From Hymenobacter mellowenesis (GTDB lineage Bacteria; Bacteroidota; Bacteroidia; Cytophagales; Hymenobacteraceae): 64,000 nucleotides of DNA. Of this stretch, positions 15,410-24,221 are shown piece by piece (the stretch's first letter is position 1; the number at the start of each line of letters is the position of its first letter). The stretch is taken from positions 62,001 through 126,000 of the forward strand of contig NZ_JAUQSX010000010.1 of assembly GCF_030581005.1 (NCBI RefSeq), read 5' to 3'. The position numbers and the translations under genes are program-made. Under the pieces are notes generated by a model. The model was given only the letters and a program-made list of their open reading frames with translations, did not search any database and was not told where the DNA came from.

Positions 15410-18016
15410 ATGTTAAACTTTTTCTCGACGCACTTTGCCTGGCGACGCCCGGCCGCCCGTTTCTGGGTGCTGCTGAGCTTTATGGCGCTGGCCGCCAGCC
15501 GCGCCTTCGCCTACGACGTGACCGTGGCCCAGGACGGCACCGGCAACTACACCACCGTGGCGGCCGCCATTGCCGCCGCACCCACCGGCCGCACCACGGT
15601 GTACAGCATCTTCATCAAAAACGGCGTTTATCGCGAGAAAATCAGCATTCCGGCCACCAAGCCGTTCATTCAGCTGGAGGGCGAAAGCGTGGCCAACACC
15701 ATTCTGACCTACACCGACGGCGCCAGCACCATTGTGGGCGGCGTGGCCCTGGGCACCCAGAACTCGGCCAGCTTCAGCGTGAATGCCAACGACTTTTCGG
15801 CCCTGAACCTGACGTTTGAGAATTCGTTTGGCGACGGCTCACAGGCCGTGGCGGTGCTGGTGAACGCCGACCGCGCGGTGTTCAAGAACTGCCGCTTTCT
15901 GGGCAACCAGGACACGCTGTACGTGAAGGGCTCGGGCGCGCCGATGCACTACTTCCGCGACTGCTACATTGATGGCAACGTGGACTTTATCTTCGGCAGC
16001 TCGATTGACATTTTCGACCGCTGCGTGATTTACGCCAAGTCGCGCTCCACCAACGGCGCCTCCTACATCACGGCGGCCAACACGCCGCCCGGCCAGGCGT
16101 TCGGCTTCATTTTCCACGATGCCAAAATCCCGTCGAACACCGGCGCTACGCTTTACTACCTGGGCCGGCCCTGGCAGAATTCGACCGGCAGCGTGCCCCT
16201 GACGCAGAACAAGGTGGTGCTCATCAAGCCCACGCTGGGCTTCAACCAGATTCAGCCCGCCGGCTGGACTACCTGGGATGCCGGTACCGACACGAACATC
16301 ATTACCTACGCTGAATTCCGGCCCCGCTACTTCAGCGGCCGCAACGTGAATGTGAGCCAGCGCGTGACCTGGTCGCGCCAGCTGGCCGTGGCCGACACCG
16401 CCCAGTACCAGACCAGCACCGTATTCGGCACATGGAACCCCTGCGCCGTGGCTCCCAGCGTATGCACGGCGTTCACGCCAGCTATTGCCGTGTCGAACTT
16501 CCGCGCCACCAAAGGCGCCACCCAAACCACGCTGGACTGGAACATCAGCTGGGCTATGGCCGGCATCCGCTACGACCTGCTGCGTTCGACGGACAACGTC
16601 AACTTCAGCCAGATTAACACCGTAACGGCGGCCAACGACTCGACCTACAACTTCCAAATGACCGACGCGCTGCCCGCCGCCGGCAACGTGTATTACTACA
16701 AAGTGCAGGCCTCGAAAGCCGGCCTAGCCACGCACACCACGCTCACGGCCACGGTATCGAGCATCGCTACCATTGTGGCCAATACCACGGCCCTGGGCAC
16801 GTTTGCGCAGTACCAGACCGGCGCTTCGGCCACGCAGACGTACTCGCTCTCGGCCACCAACCTGACGGCTAACCTGACGGTGACGCCCCCGGCGGGCTAC
16901 GAAGTATCGGCCAACGGCGGCACCAACTGGTACACCAATACCACGCCACTGGTGCTCACGCCCACGGCCAACACCGTGGCCGCCACCACCATCAGCGTGC
17001 GCCTGAACGCCACGGCGGCCGGCACCTACGCCGGCAACATCGTGCACACCAGCACGGCCGCTACCACGCAGAACGTGGCCGTGACCGGCTCGAAAGTGAA
17101 CACCGCCGCCCCGGTGTCGGACCCGCTGAAATGGTGGTCGCTGAAAGTGAGCGACCAGGACAGCGCGGCCATCCGCTCGGCCGCCACCACGGCCAGCACG
17201 CCCATCCTGCGCCGCTTCGTGCTCTCGAACGGCACCACGGTGACGGCCTATCCGGCCCGCTCCACGCGCTACGGCCAGGCGTTCGCCGCCACCGCCGATG
17301 GCTTGTGGAGCGCATCCGCCCCCACCAACGGCCCCGGCAGCAACGTCGACCGTCGTTTTTATGAGCAGTTTACCATCACGGCCGGAGCCAACCGCTCGGT
17401 TCGGATTGACTCGGTGCTGCTGTGGTCGGCGTTCTACAATACCACTGGCAAGCTGGCCGTGGTGTACTCGAAGAGCAACTTCACTACCGACTCCACGGAC
17501 GTAACCGGGGGCCGCGGCCCGGCCGGCGTGCTGCCCGCTACGGCCAACGGCGCCTTCGCCACGCCCATCGCGCTGGCCAACCAGAACACCGGCACCAACC
17601 AGACCTACCGCTTCGCGCTGAACAACGCCCTTGGCACGACCCTCACGGCCGGCCAGACGCTGACTGTGCGCCTGTACTTCGCCTGCGCCAGCTCCAGCTC
17701 GGGCCGCTACGCGCTGCTGAAAGACGTGGTGCTCAAAGGCCAGGCCACCACCGTGACGGCCACCCGCGTCGCCCTCCACGGCATGGCCCTGTCGGTGTAC
17801 CCGAACCCTTCGGCTGGGCAAACCACGATTGAGCTGCTCGGCTCGTCGAAGCCGGCCACGCTCACCGTGCTCAATGCCCTCGGGCAGGTAGTACACACCC
17901 AAGCCGTGGCAGCCGGCGCGGCGCAGCTGAACACCACCAAACTGGCCCCCGGCGTGTACCTGGTGCGCGTAAGCACGGCCGACGGCACGCTCTCGCAGCA
18001 ACTGGTGCGCGAGTAA
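15410..18016 (+). CDS. Multidomain T9SS-exported pectin methylesterase, CE8 family
   Basis: A surface or extracellular pectinesterase of 868 residues. Order: signal peptide (to about 34); CE8 beta-helix (about 35-345) with Gln145, Gln167-Asp168 in QDTLY, Asp192 in DFIFG and Arg253 in GRPW, all intact; a fibronectin-III-like domain (about 365-455); a beta-sandwich domain (about 460-560) with TNLTANLTVTPPAGYEVS; a module of about 210 residues beginning KWWSLKVSDQDSAAIRS that matches the upstream T9SS protein; and a T9SS type A sorting tail (VYPNPSAGQTTIELL... to LVRE). The start at 15410 gives a signal peptide with the late hydrophobic core FWVLLSFMALAAS. A longer frame from 15284 would include the operator and is rejected. 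Confidence 0.94.
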   Translation: MLNFFSTHFAWRRPAARFWVLLSFMALAASRAFAYDVTVAQDGTGNYTTVAAAIAAAPTGRTTVYSIFIKNGVYREKISIPATKPFIQLEGESVANTILTYTDGASTIVGGVALGTQNSASFSVNANDFSALNLTFENSFGDGSQAVAVLVNADRAVFKNCRFLGNQDTLYVKGSGAPMHYFRDCYIDGNVDFIFGSSIDIFDRCVIYAKSRSTNGASYITAANTPPGQAFGFIFHDAKIPSNTGATLYYLGRPWQNSTGSVPLTQNKVVLIKPTLGFNQIQPAGWTTWDAGTDTNIITYAEFRPRYFSGRNVNVSQRVTWSRQLAVADTAQYQTSTVFGTWNPCAVAPSVCTAFTPAIAVSNFRATKGATQTTLDWNISWAMAGIRYDLLRSTDNVNFSQINTVTAANDSTYNFQMTDALPAAGNVYYYKVQASKAGLATHTTLTATVSSIATIVANTTALGTFAQYQTGASATQTYSLSATNLTANLTVTPPAGYEVSANGGTNWYTNTTPLVLTPTANTVAATTISVRLNATAAGTYAGNIVHTSTAATTQNVAVTGSKVNTAAPVSDPLKWWSLKVSDQDSAAIRSAATTASTPILRRFVLSNGTTVTAYPARSTRYGQAFAATADGLWSASAPTNGPGSNVDRRFYEQFTITAGANRSVRIDSVLLWSAFYNTTGKLAVVYSKSNFTTDSTDVTGGRGPAGVLPATANGAFATPIALANQNTGTNQTYRFALNNALGTTLTAGQTLTVRLYFACASSSSGRYALLKDVVLKGQATTVTATRVALHGMALSVYPNPSAGQTTIELLGSSKPATLTVLNALGQVVHTQAVAAGAAQLNTTKLAPGVYLVRVSTADGTLSQQLVRE

Positions 18017-18035
18017 CGCCTGATATTTTTTCAAC

Positions 18036-18071
18036 AAAAAGCCCCGCTGGCATCGCCGGCGGGGCTTTTTT
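18036..18071. terminator. Bidirectional rho-independent terminator
   Basis: AAAAAGCCCCGC, a short loop, then GCGGGGCTTTTTT, 19 bp after the methylesterase stop. The A and T runs on the two sides allow function on both strands; the gene on the right is convergent. Confidence 0.88.
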
Positions 18072-18095
18072 GTTGGTTGGAAGTAATACTAGAAC

Positions 18096-18185
18096 GTCAT
18101 GTTGAGCGCAGTCGAAGCATCTCTGCCACGCAAGTAATCAGATTTAGTAATGCGGTAGAGATGCTTCGGCTGCGCTCAGCATGAC
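18096..18185. repeat. Dispersed intergenic palindrome, copy 3
   Basis: Begins GTCATGTTGAGCGCAGTCG and ends CTGCGCTCAGCATGAC. It sits between two convergent genes, next to a terminator. Confidence 0.85.
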
Positions 18186-18211
18186 GTGCTGTTTTATTCG
18201 CGGTAACTACC

Positions 18212-20713
18212 CTACTTCCCATTCACCGCGAAGTTGCTGGAGGTGCCTTGCGCGGGCTGGCCGTCTAGGCTCAGGCCTTCGGCGATGGCTTGGAAGGTGC
18301 CCCCGCCGTCGGCGGTGAAGAAATGCAGCTCGGCTTGGCCGTTGGCGTTGGTGCGCACCAAGGGGTTCCAGTAGAGGGTGCTGGTGCGCAGGTCGGCGGG
18401 CGGATTGGTGAGCAGGGCGTTGTAGCGCGGCTGGTAGAACTCGCGGGCGGGGTAGAAACCGGGCAGTTTCACGGTGGCAATGCCGGGCGAGGCACCCAGC
18501 GGACCCTTGTAGTTGGGGTTGGCGCGCTTGGTGTAAATGGCAATTGCCCCGCCACTGCCGCCAAAAATCGCCGCTTCGTTGCCCTTGAAAACCTCCACCG
18601 ACTCCACATCCGCCGAATTGATGGTGCTGATGGCGTCAATGTCCACCTTCATGCCATCGAGGATGAAGAGCGGGCTGCCGCTGTTCCGAATCTGGGCCGT
18701 CATGTTGGGCGGGCTGCCGCTGATGGTGAGGCCGGCCACCCGGCCCTGCAGCATCTGCAGAATATTCATGCCGGATTTGGCAGTGGGGTCGTTGGCAAAA
18801 TCAATCACCGTGCCGCCGGTGGCGCCGTAGAGGCGGCGCGGGTCGTCGCGCGGCACGGTTTCGCGCTTGGCCGTGACGGACACGTTGCCGAGGTTGATGT
18901 TGCGGATGGCTTTCTCGGGGTGCAGGTCCAGGTCGGCGGCTTGGGCCTGGCGGCTGCGTTTGATGAACGAGGCCACGCCCGCCGGCGCGGCCGAAAGCTG
19001 CGGCAGCAGCGGCAGCGGCCCACCCGTGGGGTCGGGGCCAAAATCGGGCTTGATGAGGACGTTGGAGCCGCCCTGCGCACGCCGGGCCTGCAGCGTGATG
19101 AGGGCCGTGTCGGTGACGGGAATGCCGGCGAAACTGAAGCGGCCGTTTGCGTCGGTAGTGCCAGTGGCCACCACTTTGCCGGGGCGCATCTGCAAGAAGG
19201 TCAGCTGGCTGTTCGGAATGGGGCGGTTGCCGTTGGCACTCACCACCTGGCCTACTAGGCTGATGTCGTGTTCCGGGGTGAAGTGCATGGGCGGCGCCTG
19301 CCCGGCCAGCACTTCCTTCCACACAAAACGGCGCCAGCCCTGGGTGAGCAGCAGGTCATCGAGCGCCTGGGCGGTGGCGGCCGAGGGTTCGCGGAAATAG
19401 TAGCCGGGGTTTTCGACGTAGCCCACCAAGTCGGAAGTCAGCAGCAGATTGGAGGCAATGGTTTCGGCCTGCGGGTCAATGGCCGTCAGGCCGGCATCGC
19501 TCACGCCCAGCGAGAAGTTGGTGGCCACGGGCTTGCCGGCGGCGTCGGTCACGCGCACGTTGAGCTGCACCGGGGCGTGCGGCCCGTAGTTAGTCTGGTC
19601 GGAAGTAATGGCGATGCGCAGCGCGCTGGGGCCGTTCAGCACGAAGGCCAGCCGCTCGCACTGCGGCGCGCCCTGCCCATCGAACAGCGTGAAATGCACG
19701 ATGCCGCTGGGGTAGTTTTTCTTGGGCATGCGCCAGCTCACGGGCGCGTCGGCGGTGAGGGTGCGCGGGCCGGGGTAGGCCACTACGCCGCGCACTTCGG
19801 TCATGAGCTGCACGGGGCCGGGCGCGGCGCCCCGATAACGGGCCTCCACGATGAAGTCGTCGGCGCTTTCCACCACGTGCAGCGTGTAGCCGCTGGGCTG
19901 CGACGCCGGCAGCGGGTAGTCGGTGGCCGTGCCGTCGGGCAGCACGATGCGGGCGTGGTAGCGCTGCCCCGCGCCGGGCACGAAGGCGAAGCGCCCCATG
20001 CCGGCGTGGCGGCTGCTGAAGGCCGGTACCACCACCGCATTCTGCGCGTTCATAATCTGGCCTTTCACGGCCAGGCTGCGGCCGGTGACGTCGGTGGCTT
20101 TCACGGCCACCACGGCGGGCAGGCCTTCCACGAGGTAGCCGCCCTCGGGAAAGAACTGAATGTCGGGCTGGCCGGGGCGGGCCACGCGGCGCACGTTGCT
20201 GCCCGCGCCGCCGGGGGTGCTGGTGGGCACATCGGGCGGGCTCAGGGGCGAGGCGGGCCACACGCTGAGGCGGCGGCTATAAATAAAATCTTCGCCGGCG
20301 TTGCGCATCCAGTTGGTGTAGGCGCGCAGCACATAGGTACCGGCCGTGAGCGAGTCGGCAATGTCGATGTCGCCGCTGGCGCGGCCACCCTGCAGGCGAA
20401 TGGTGCGGCGGGCCACCACCTTGCGCTGGGGCGAAAGCAAATCGACGTGCAGCACCTGACTGAGCGAGTCCAGTTGGTGGCGCGAGGCATCTACCACGTA
20501 GGCGCTGAACCAGATGGTTTCGCCGGTGGCATACACCGGGCGGTCGAGGTGCAGGTAGGCTTTTTCCTGGCGGGCCGTGAGGTAGTACTCGCCCACTTGG
20601 CGCGCAATGCGCTGCAGCAGTGTTTCATCGGTGGGCCGGGGCCGAAACGCGGTGAGGGCCACGCCACCGGCCAGCAAGGTGATAAGAAGTGCTTTGGGCA
20701 AGCGCATGGGCAT
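18212..20713 (-). CDS. MG2-like and TonB-receptor-plug domain protein without a barrel
   Basis: A protein of 833 residues with an N-terminal signal or anchor helix (about 7-24). It has an MG2/macroglobulin-like region opening with KAYLHLDRPVYATGETIWF, further beta-sandwich repeats, a carboxypeptidase-regulatory-like segment (GQVVSANGNRPIPNSQLTF) and, near residues 630-750, a TonB plug-like segment (ILQMLQGRVAGLTISG, LFILDGMKVD, VESVEVFKGNEAAIFGGSGG). No transmembrane barrel follows the plug; the protein ends about 80 residues later. Such proteins are common in Bacteroidota and are thought to act at the envelope, but their function is not settled. It lies in the pectin locus but has no regulatory palindrome upstream. 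A second ATG at 20707 is an equally possible start. Confidence 0.82.
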   Translation of the reverse strand: MPMRLPKALLITLLAGGVALTAFRPRPTDETLLQRIARQVGEYYLTARQEKAYLHLDRPVYATGETIWFSAYVVDASRHQLDSLSQVLHVDLLSPQRKVVARRTIRLQGGRASGDIDIADSLTAGTYVLRAYTNWMRNAGEDFIYSRRLSVWPASPLSPPDVPTSTPGGAGSNVRRVARPGQPDIQFFPEGGYLVEGLPAVVAVKATDVTGRSLAVKGQIMNAQNAVVVPAFSSRHAGMGRFAFVPGAGQRYHARIVLPDGTATDYPLPASQPSGYTLHVVESADDFIVEARYRGAAPGPVQLMTEVRGVVAYPGPRTLTADAPVSWRMPKKNYPSGIVHFTLFDGQGAPQCERLAFVLNGPSALRIAITSDQTNYGPHAPVQLNVRVTDAAGKPVATNFSLGVSDAGLTAIDPQAETIASNLLLTSDLVGYVENPGYYFREPSAATAQALDDLLLTQGWRRFVWKEVLAGQAPPMHFTPEHDISLVGQVVSANGNRPIPNSQLTFLQMRPGKVVATGTTDANGRFSFAGIPVTDTALITLQARRAQGGSNVLIKPDFGPDPTGGPLPLLPQLSAAPAGVASFIKRSRQAQAADLDLHPEKAIRNINLGNVSVTAKRETVPRDDPRRLYGATGGTVIDFANDPTAKSGMNILQMLQGRVAGLTISGSPPNMTAQIRNSGSPLFILDGMKVDIDAISTINSADVESVEVFKGNEAAIFGGSGGAIAIYTKRANPNYKGPLGASPGIATVKLPGFYPAREFYQPRYNALLTNPPADLRTSTLYWNPLVRTNANGQAELHFFTADGGGTFQAIAEGLSLDGQPAQGTSSNFAVNGK

Positions 20714-21092
20714 CGGGGAAATGTTCGGAACAGAAAAGGTAGGCCAGCCAGCCGGAACTACCCGCGAGATTAGGCCACAAAGATGGCGACGCCATGAAGC
20801 CGACCGGCGCGGCGAGGTCGGCGAAATGCAGGGTTTGGTCGAGTTCTGCGCCTCTTCTCGCGCGACTTAGCCAGATTTTCGTTACTCTTGTATCCGGATT
20901 GGCCCGATGAAGACTTTTTGAAGGAGTGAGCGGCGGCCCCGGCCCCTTGGTGGGGCGCCCGGCAACGGCACGTCGGGCGGTGGCTAGCAGGCTTTTTGCC
21001 GGATGAAACTATTCGGGATGCCAATCTGCTAGCTTCATGTGGGCCGGCCGTTTCGACCACCGCCGTTTTTCTTACTTCCTTTCTCAACGCGC
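20714..21092. other. Divergent intergenic region before the LacI-family gene
   Basis: This 379-bp region separates the leftward MG2/TonB-plug gene from the rightward regulator gene. I see no copy of the pectin operator here, so autoregulation through that motif is not supported. No gene or clear hairpin was found; only frames with biased, low-complexity composition. Confidence 0.5.
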
Positions 21093-22124
21093 TTGGACCC
21101 CGTCACCATCAAGGATATTGCGCATGCCCTCAACCTGTCGACTTCGACGGTGTCCAGGGCCCTGCGCGACAGCTACGAAATCAGCCCCGAAACGAAGCGG
21201 CTGGTGATGGAGTATGCCGAACGGCTCAACTACCGCCCCAACCCCATTGCCCTCAGCCTGAAGGGCAGCAGCAGCAAGGCCCTGGCCGTCATCGTGCCCC
21301 AGATTGCGAACAACTTCTTTTCGCAGGCCATCAACGGCATCGAGGCCATTGCCTACAACCGCGGCTACCACGTCATCATTTTCCAGACGCACGAAAGCTA
21401 CGAGCGCGAGGTGGCCAATGTGCAGCAAGCCGTGTCGCGCCGCGTCGATGGCCTGCTACTCTCGCTCTCCAGCGAAACCTCCGACGTGAAGCACCTGCAA
21501 GCCCTCATCGACCAGGGCATGCCGCTGGTGCTTTTTGACCGCGTGGCCGCCGAGCTGCCCGTGACGCAGGTGGTGGCCGACAACTTTGGCGGGGCCTACG
21601 CCGCTACGTCGCACCTGCTCCAAACCGGCCGGCGGCGTATTGCCCACCTCACCATTCCGCCCTATCTCAGCATTGCGCAGGAGCGCCTGGCCGGCTACCG
21701 CGCCGCCCTGGAGCAGTACGGCGTGCCCTACGACGAAAATCTGGTGCGCTACGGCACTTTCGGCCCCGACGAGGCCGGGCCCCTCGTCGACGAGCTGCTG
21801 GCCCTCTCCCCGCCCCCGGATGCGTTTTTCACGGCCTCCGACCGCCTCGCCCTGGGCTGCCTGGGCGCCCTGCGCCAGCGCGGCATCGACGTGCCCGGTC
21901 AGGTGGCGCTGCTCAGCTTCACCAACTCGCAGTCGGCCCACCTGCTCAACCCGCCCTTGAGTACCGTGACGCAACCGGCTCAGGAAATCGGCCAGCTCGC
22001 CGCCGAGCGCCTCATCGAGCTTATCGAGCGCAAACACAAAAGCACCGGCCCCAGCACCATGAAGCTGCCCACCACGCTGGTCGTGCGCGAGTCGTCGCGC
22101 CCGCTGGCGAAGGTGGTGAGTTAA
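21093..22124 (+). CDS. LacI/GalR-family transcriptional regulator of the pectin locus
   Basis: A DNA-binding regulator of 343 residues. The N-terminal helix-turn-helix reads VTIKDIAHALNLSTSTVSRA, then comes a hinge region (RPNPIALSLKG) and a periplasmic-binding-protein-like effector domain (from about residue 58) with TASDRLALGCLGAL and a late STVTQPAQEIGQLAAERLI. I place the start at TTG 21093, which gives the typical MDPVTIKDIA opening; an ATG at 21039 would add 18 residues unlike the family. Position inside the locus and five matching palindromes upstream of pectin genes make it the likely pectin regulator, comparable in role to LacI-type KdgR of Bacillus. The effector, perhaps KDG or a related keto-uronate, is a guess. 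Confidence 0.93.
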   Translation: MDPVTIKDIAHALNLSTSTVSRALRDSYEISPETKRLVMEYAERLNYRPNPIALSLKGSSSKALAVIVPQIANNFFSQAINGIEAIAYNRGYHVIIFQTHESYEREVANVQQAVSRRVDGLLLSLSSETSDVKHLQALIDQGMPLVLFDRVAAELPVTQVVADNFGGAYAATSHLLQTGRRRIAHLTIPPYLSIAQERLAGYRAALEQYGVPYDENLVRYGTFGPDEAGPLVDELLALSPPPDAFFTASDRLALGCLGALRQRGIDVPGQVALLSFTNSQSAHLLNPPLSTVTQPAQEIGQLAAERLIELIERKHKSTGPSTMKLPTTLVVRESSRPLAKVVS

Positions 22125-22149
22125 CGGAGAAACGGTTTTAAAACAGAAC

Positions 22150-22239
22150 GTCATGCTGAGCGCAGCCGAAGCATCTCTACTGCTGCACTAAATCAAATTA
22201 GTTGCGCGGTAGAGATGCTTCGGCTGCGCTCAGCATGAC
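22150..22239. repeat. Dispersed intergenic palindrome, copy 4
   Basis: Begins GTCATGCTGAGCGCAGCCG and ends CTGCGCTCAGCATGAC, with GAAC/GTTC extending the pairing. It is the only element between the convergent regulator and pectate lyase genes and may stop both transcripts. Confidence 0.87.
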
Positions 22240-22262
22240 GTTCTGTTTATTCCATTACTGCT

Positions 22263-24035
22263 CTACTCCCGCGTGCACTTCGCCGTTAGGCTCACGTCGG
22301 CATCGGTGTACACCACCAGGTAGTTGCCTTTAGCTAAAGACCCCAGATTGACCGGCGTAGCAACGCCGCCCGCAGTAGGCGTGAGCGTGGCCACGCGCTG
22401 GCCCACGAAGTTGTACACCGTGAGGCGGGCGGCGGCCGTGGCCCGCGGGTGCATCACCGTCAGCTGCTCGCTGGCAGGGTTGGGATAAAGCTGCAGCGGC
22501 GTCACGTTGGCGCCGGTAGGCTTGCTGGCCGTCACGACGGTGACGAGGCCGTTGAGATAGTTTTCGAGGTTGGTGTAGCCGTTAGCGGCGATGAATTGGC
22601 GGTCGGCGGGGTTCAAGGGCGCGAGGCCGTTGTTCAATTCGTACGCATCGGGCATGCCGTCGTGGTCGGAATCGACGGGCGCGGCGCCGCAGGTGAGCAC
22701 CGGCCAGGCCACCTGCGAGGTGCTGATGGGCGTGCCGTGCGGGAATCCGCCCTGCACGTCGATAACGGCCCCGGTGCGGTTCTGCACGTCGTTGATGATG
22801 CGCTGGTCGAGCGGGTCGCGCACGGGCAGCACGCAGCCCACGCCCTGCAGCACCGAGGCGTAGGCGGCCTGGGCCGTTTGGGTGTTCAGGGGGGCCACGT
22901 TGAAGGGCGTGGTTACTTTCGATTGAACCGTATCGGCGGCAGTGCCGCCGTTCATCGACACCCCTTTCCAGTTGGCAGCCGTCACCGTGGGGCTGCCATC
23001 TACGTAGTTACCAGCGATGTACAGCTGCGGGTAAGGCAGCACCGGCGCCGTGGTCTGCTTGTACGCTTGAAACACCCGCGAGCGGTTGGTGGTGCTGGTG
23101 CCGGTGGTGGGGCCGTACTTGTAGTAATTGTTCACCATGTTGTAGTTGCCGCCCTCGCCGCCGTAGGCGTTGGCGCCGGCGCCCCAGTTGTAGATGACGT
23201 TATTGCGGAAATCGCAGTTTTCCGAGCCGATGGCGGCGCCGTAGCGGGTGCCGTTCCAGCGCGGGGTGCGGCTCACGCAGTGGGCAAACAGGTTGTGGTG
23301 AAACGTGGCCCGCCGGCCGCCCCAGATGCCGCCGTAGCCGTGGCGCTCGTAGTCGGTGTCACCGGTTTCGAAGTGGTAGGAGTAGTTCAGCGGCTCCGAA
23401 ATCAGGTTCCACTGCAGGGTCATCGAGTCGTTGGTGGCGCCATAGAAGGTGAAAGCTTCGTCCATGCTCCAGCTCATGGTGCAGTGGTCAATCACAATGT
23501 TCTTGCGCTCGGTGCTGCTCAGGGCATCTTCGTCGCCGTTGCCGTTGGTCATGCCGATGCCGGTTTGCTGCGGGTAGGAATCGCCGGTGCGGAAGCGCAC
23601 GAAGCGGATAATCACGTTGTTGCCGTTCACCGTCACCTGGCGGTCGGCAATGCAGATGCCGTCGCCTGGGGCCGTCTGGCCCGCAATGGTGGTATTAGCC
23701 GGAATGTTCATCCGGGCAGTGAGGTGGATGGTGCCGCACACCCGAAACACGATGGTGCGAAACGGTGCCGCCGTAGCCGACTGGCTGATGGCGTAGCGCA
23801 GCGTGCCCTGGGTGTTGGTATCGGCCAGGCTGGTCACTTCAAACACCGTGGTGGGCGTCGAAGTCCGGCCCCGGCCGCCGGTCACGAAGCGGCCGGCCCC
23901 TTCCACGCCGGGGAAAGCCAGCTGCTGCGCTTGGGCCGGAGCGGCCGCCGCCAGGCCGCCCACCGTGGCCAGCAGGCTTAGCCCTAGGCGCGCCCGGGAG
24001 AGAGAAGAAACAGTGCGAGGGAAGAAAAAAATCAT
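22263..24035 (-). CDS. T9SS-exported pectate lyase, PL1-like
   Basis: A secreted lyase of 590 residues. A signal peptide ending in APAQAQ is followed by AFPGVEGAGRFVTGGRG, the standard opening of Bacteroidota PL1 pectate lyases, and a parallel beta-helix to about residue 400. Conserved pieces include the calcium-region residues in GDEDALSS and IDHCTMSWSMDEAF, and SRTPRWNG with the probable catalytic Arg. A short linker with DSDHDGMPDAYE and a T9SS type A tail (LYPNPASEQLTV... to CTRE) close the protein. It would cut demethylated galacturonan and leave unsaturated ends for the GH105 enzyme. An operator lies 138 bp upstream. The start at 24035 is favoured over 24107 by the signal peptide. Confidence 0.93.
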   Translation of the reverse strand: MIFFFPRTVSSLSRARLGLSLLATVGGLAAAAPAQAQQLAFPGVEGAGRFVTGGRGRTSTPTTVFEVTSLADTNTQGTLRYAISQSATAAPFRTIVFRVCGTIHLTARMNIPANTTIAGQTAPGDGICIADRQVTVNGNNVIIRFVRFRTGDSYPQQTGIGMTNGNGDEDALSSTERKNIVIDHCTMSWSMDEAFTFYGATNDSMTLQWNLISEPLNYSYHFETGDTDYERHGYGGIWGGRRATFHHNLFAHCVSRTPRWNGTRYGAAIGSENCDFRNNVIYNWGAGANAYGGEGGNYNMVNNYYKYGPTTGTSTTNRSRVFQAYKQTTAPVLPYPQLYIAGNYVDGSPTVTAANWKGVSMNGGTAADTVQSKVTTPFNVAPLNTQTAQAAYASVLQGVGCVLPVRDPLDQRIINDVQNRTGAVIDVQGGFPHGTPISTSQVAWPVLTCGAAPVDSDHDGMPDAYELNNGLAPLNPADRQFIAANGYTNLENYLNGLVTVVTASKPTGANVTPLQLYPNPASEQLTVMHPRATAAARLTVYNFVGQRVATLTPTAGGVATPVNLGSLAKGNYLVVYTDADVSLTAKCTRE

Positions 24036-24172
24036 TGCGGGAAGGTTGGGAGTCGAAGGGAAAACTGCCGGGCGCCACCGTCTCCAAACGGCAGCAAAAC
24101 CCGGCAATTCCCCTATAAATATTACGCTTTAAAGGCCCGGCAACTGCTGCCCGGCGGCTTTTTATTCGCGCA

Positions 24173-24190
24173 ATCGTTCCCGGCAACGAT
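24173..24190. promoter_or_regulatory. Predicted LacI-family operator upstream of the pectate lyase
   Basis: ATCGTTCCCGGCAACGAT, a perfect match to the shared palindrome, preceded by CGCGCA. It lies 138 bp before the pectate lyase start on the minus strand, just beyond the 3' end of prmA. Confidence 0.75.
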
Positions 24191-24221
24191 GCCATCATCT
24201 GCCCTTCATCCGACCCTCACG

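Noticed and set aside
20770-21087. A minus-strand frame of 105 codons before the LacI-family gene
   Set aside because: The translation is an Arg/Ser/Lys-rich mixture without signal, fold or motif, and the region is best read as a promoter region.
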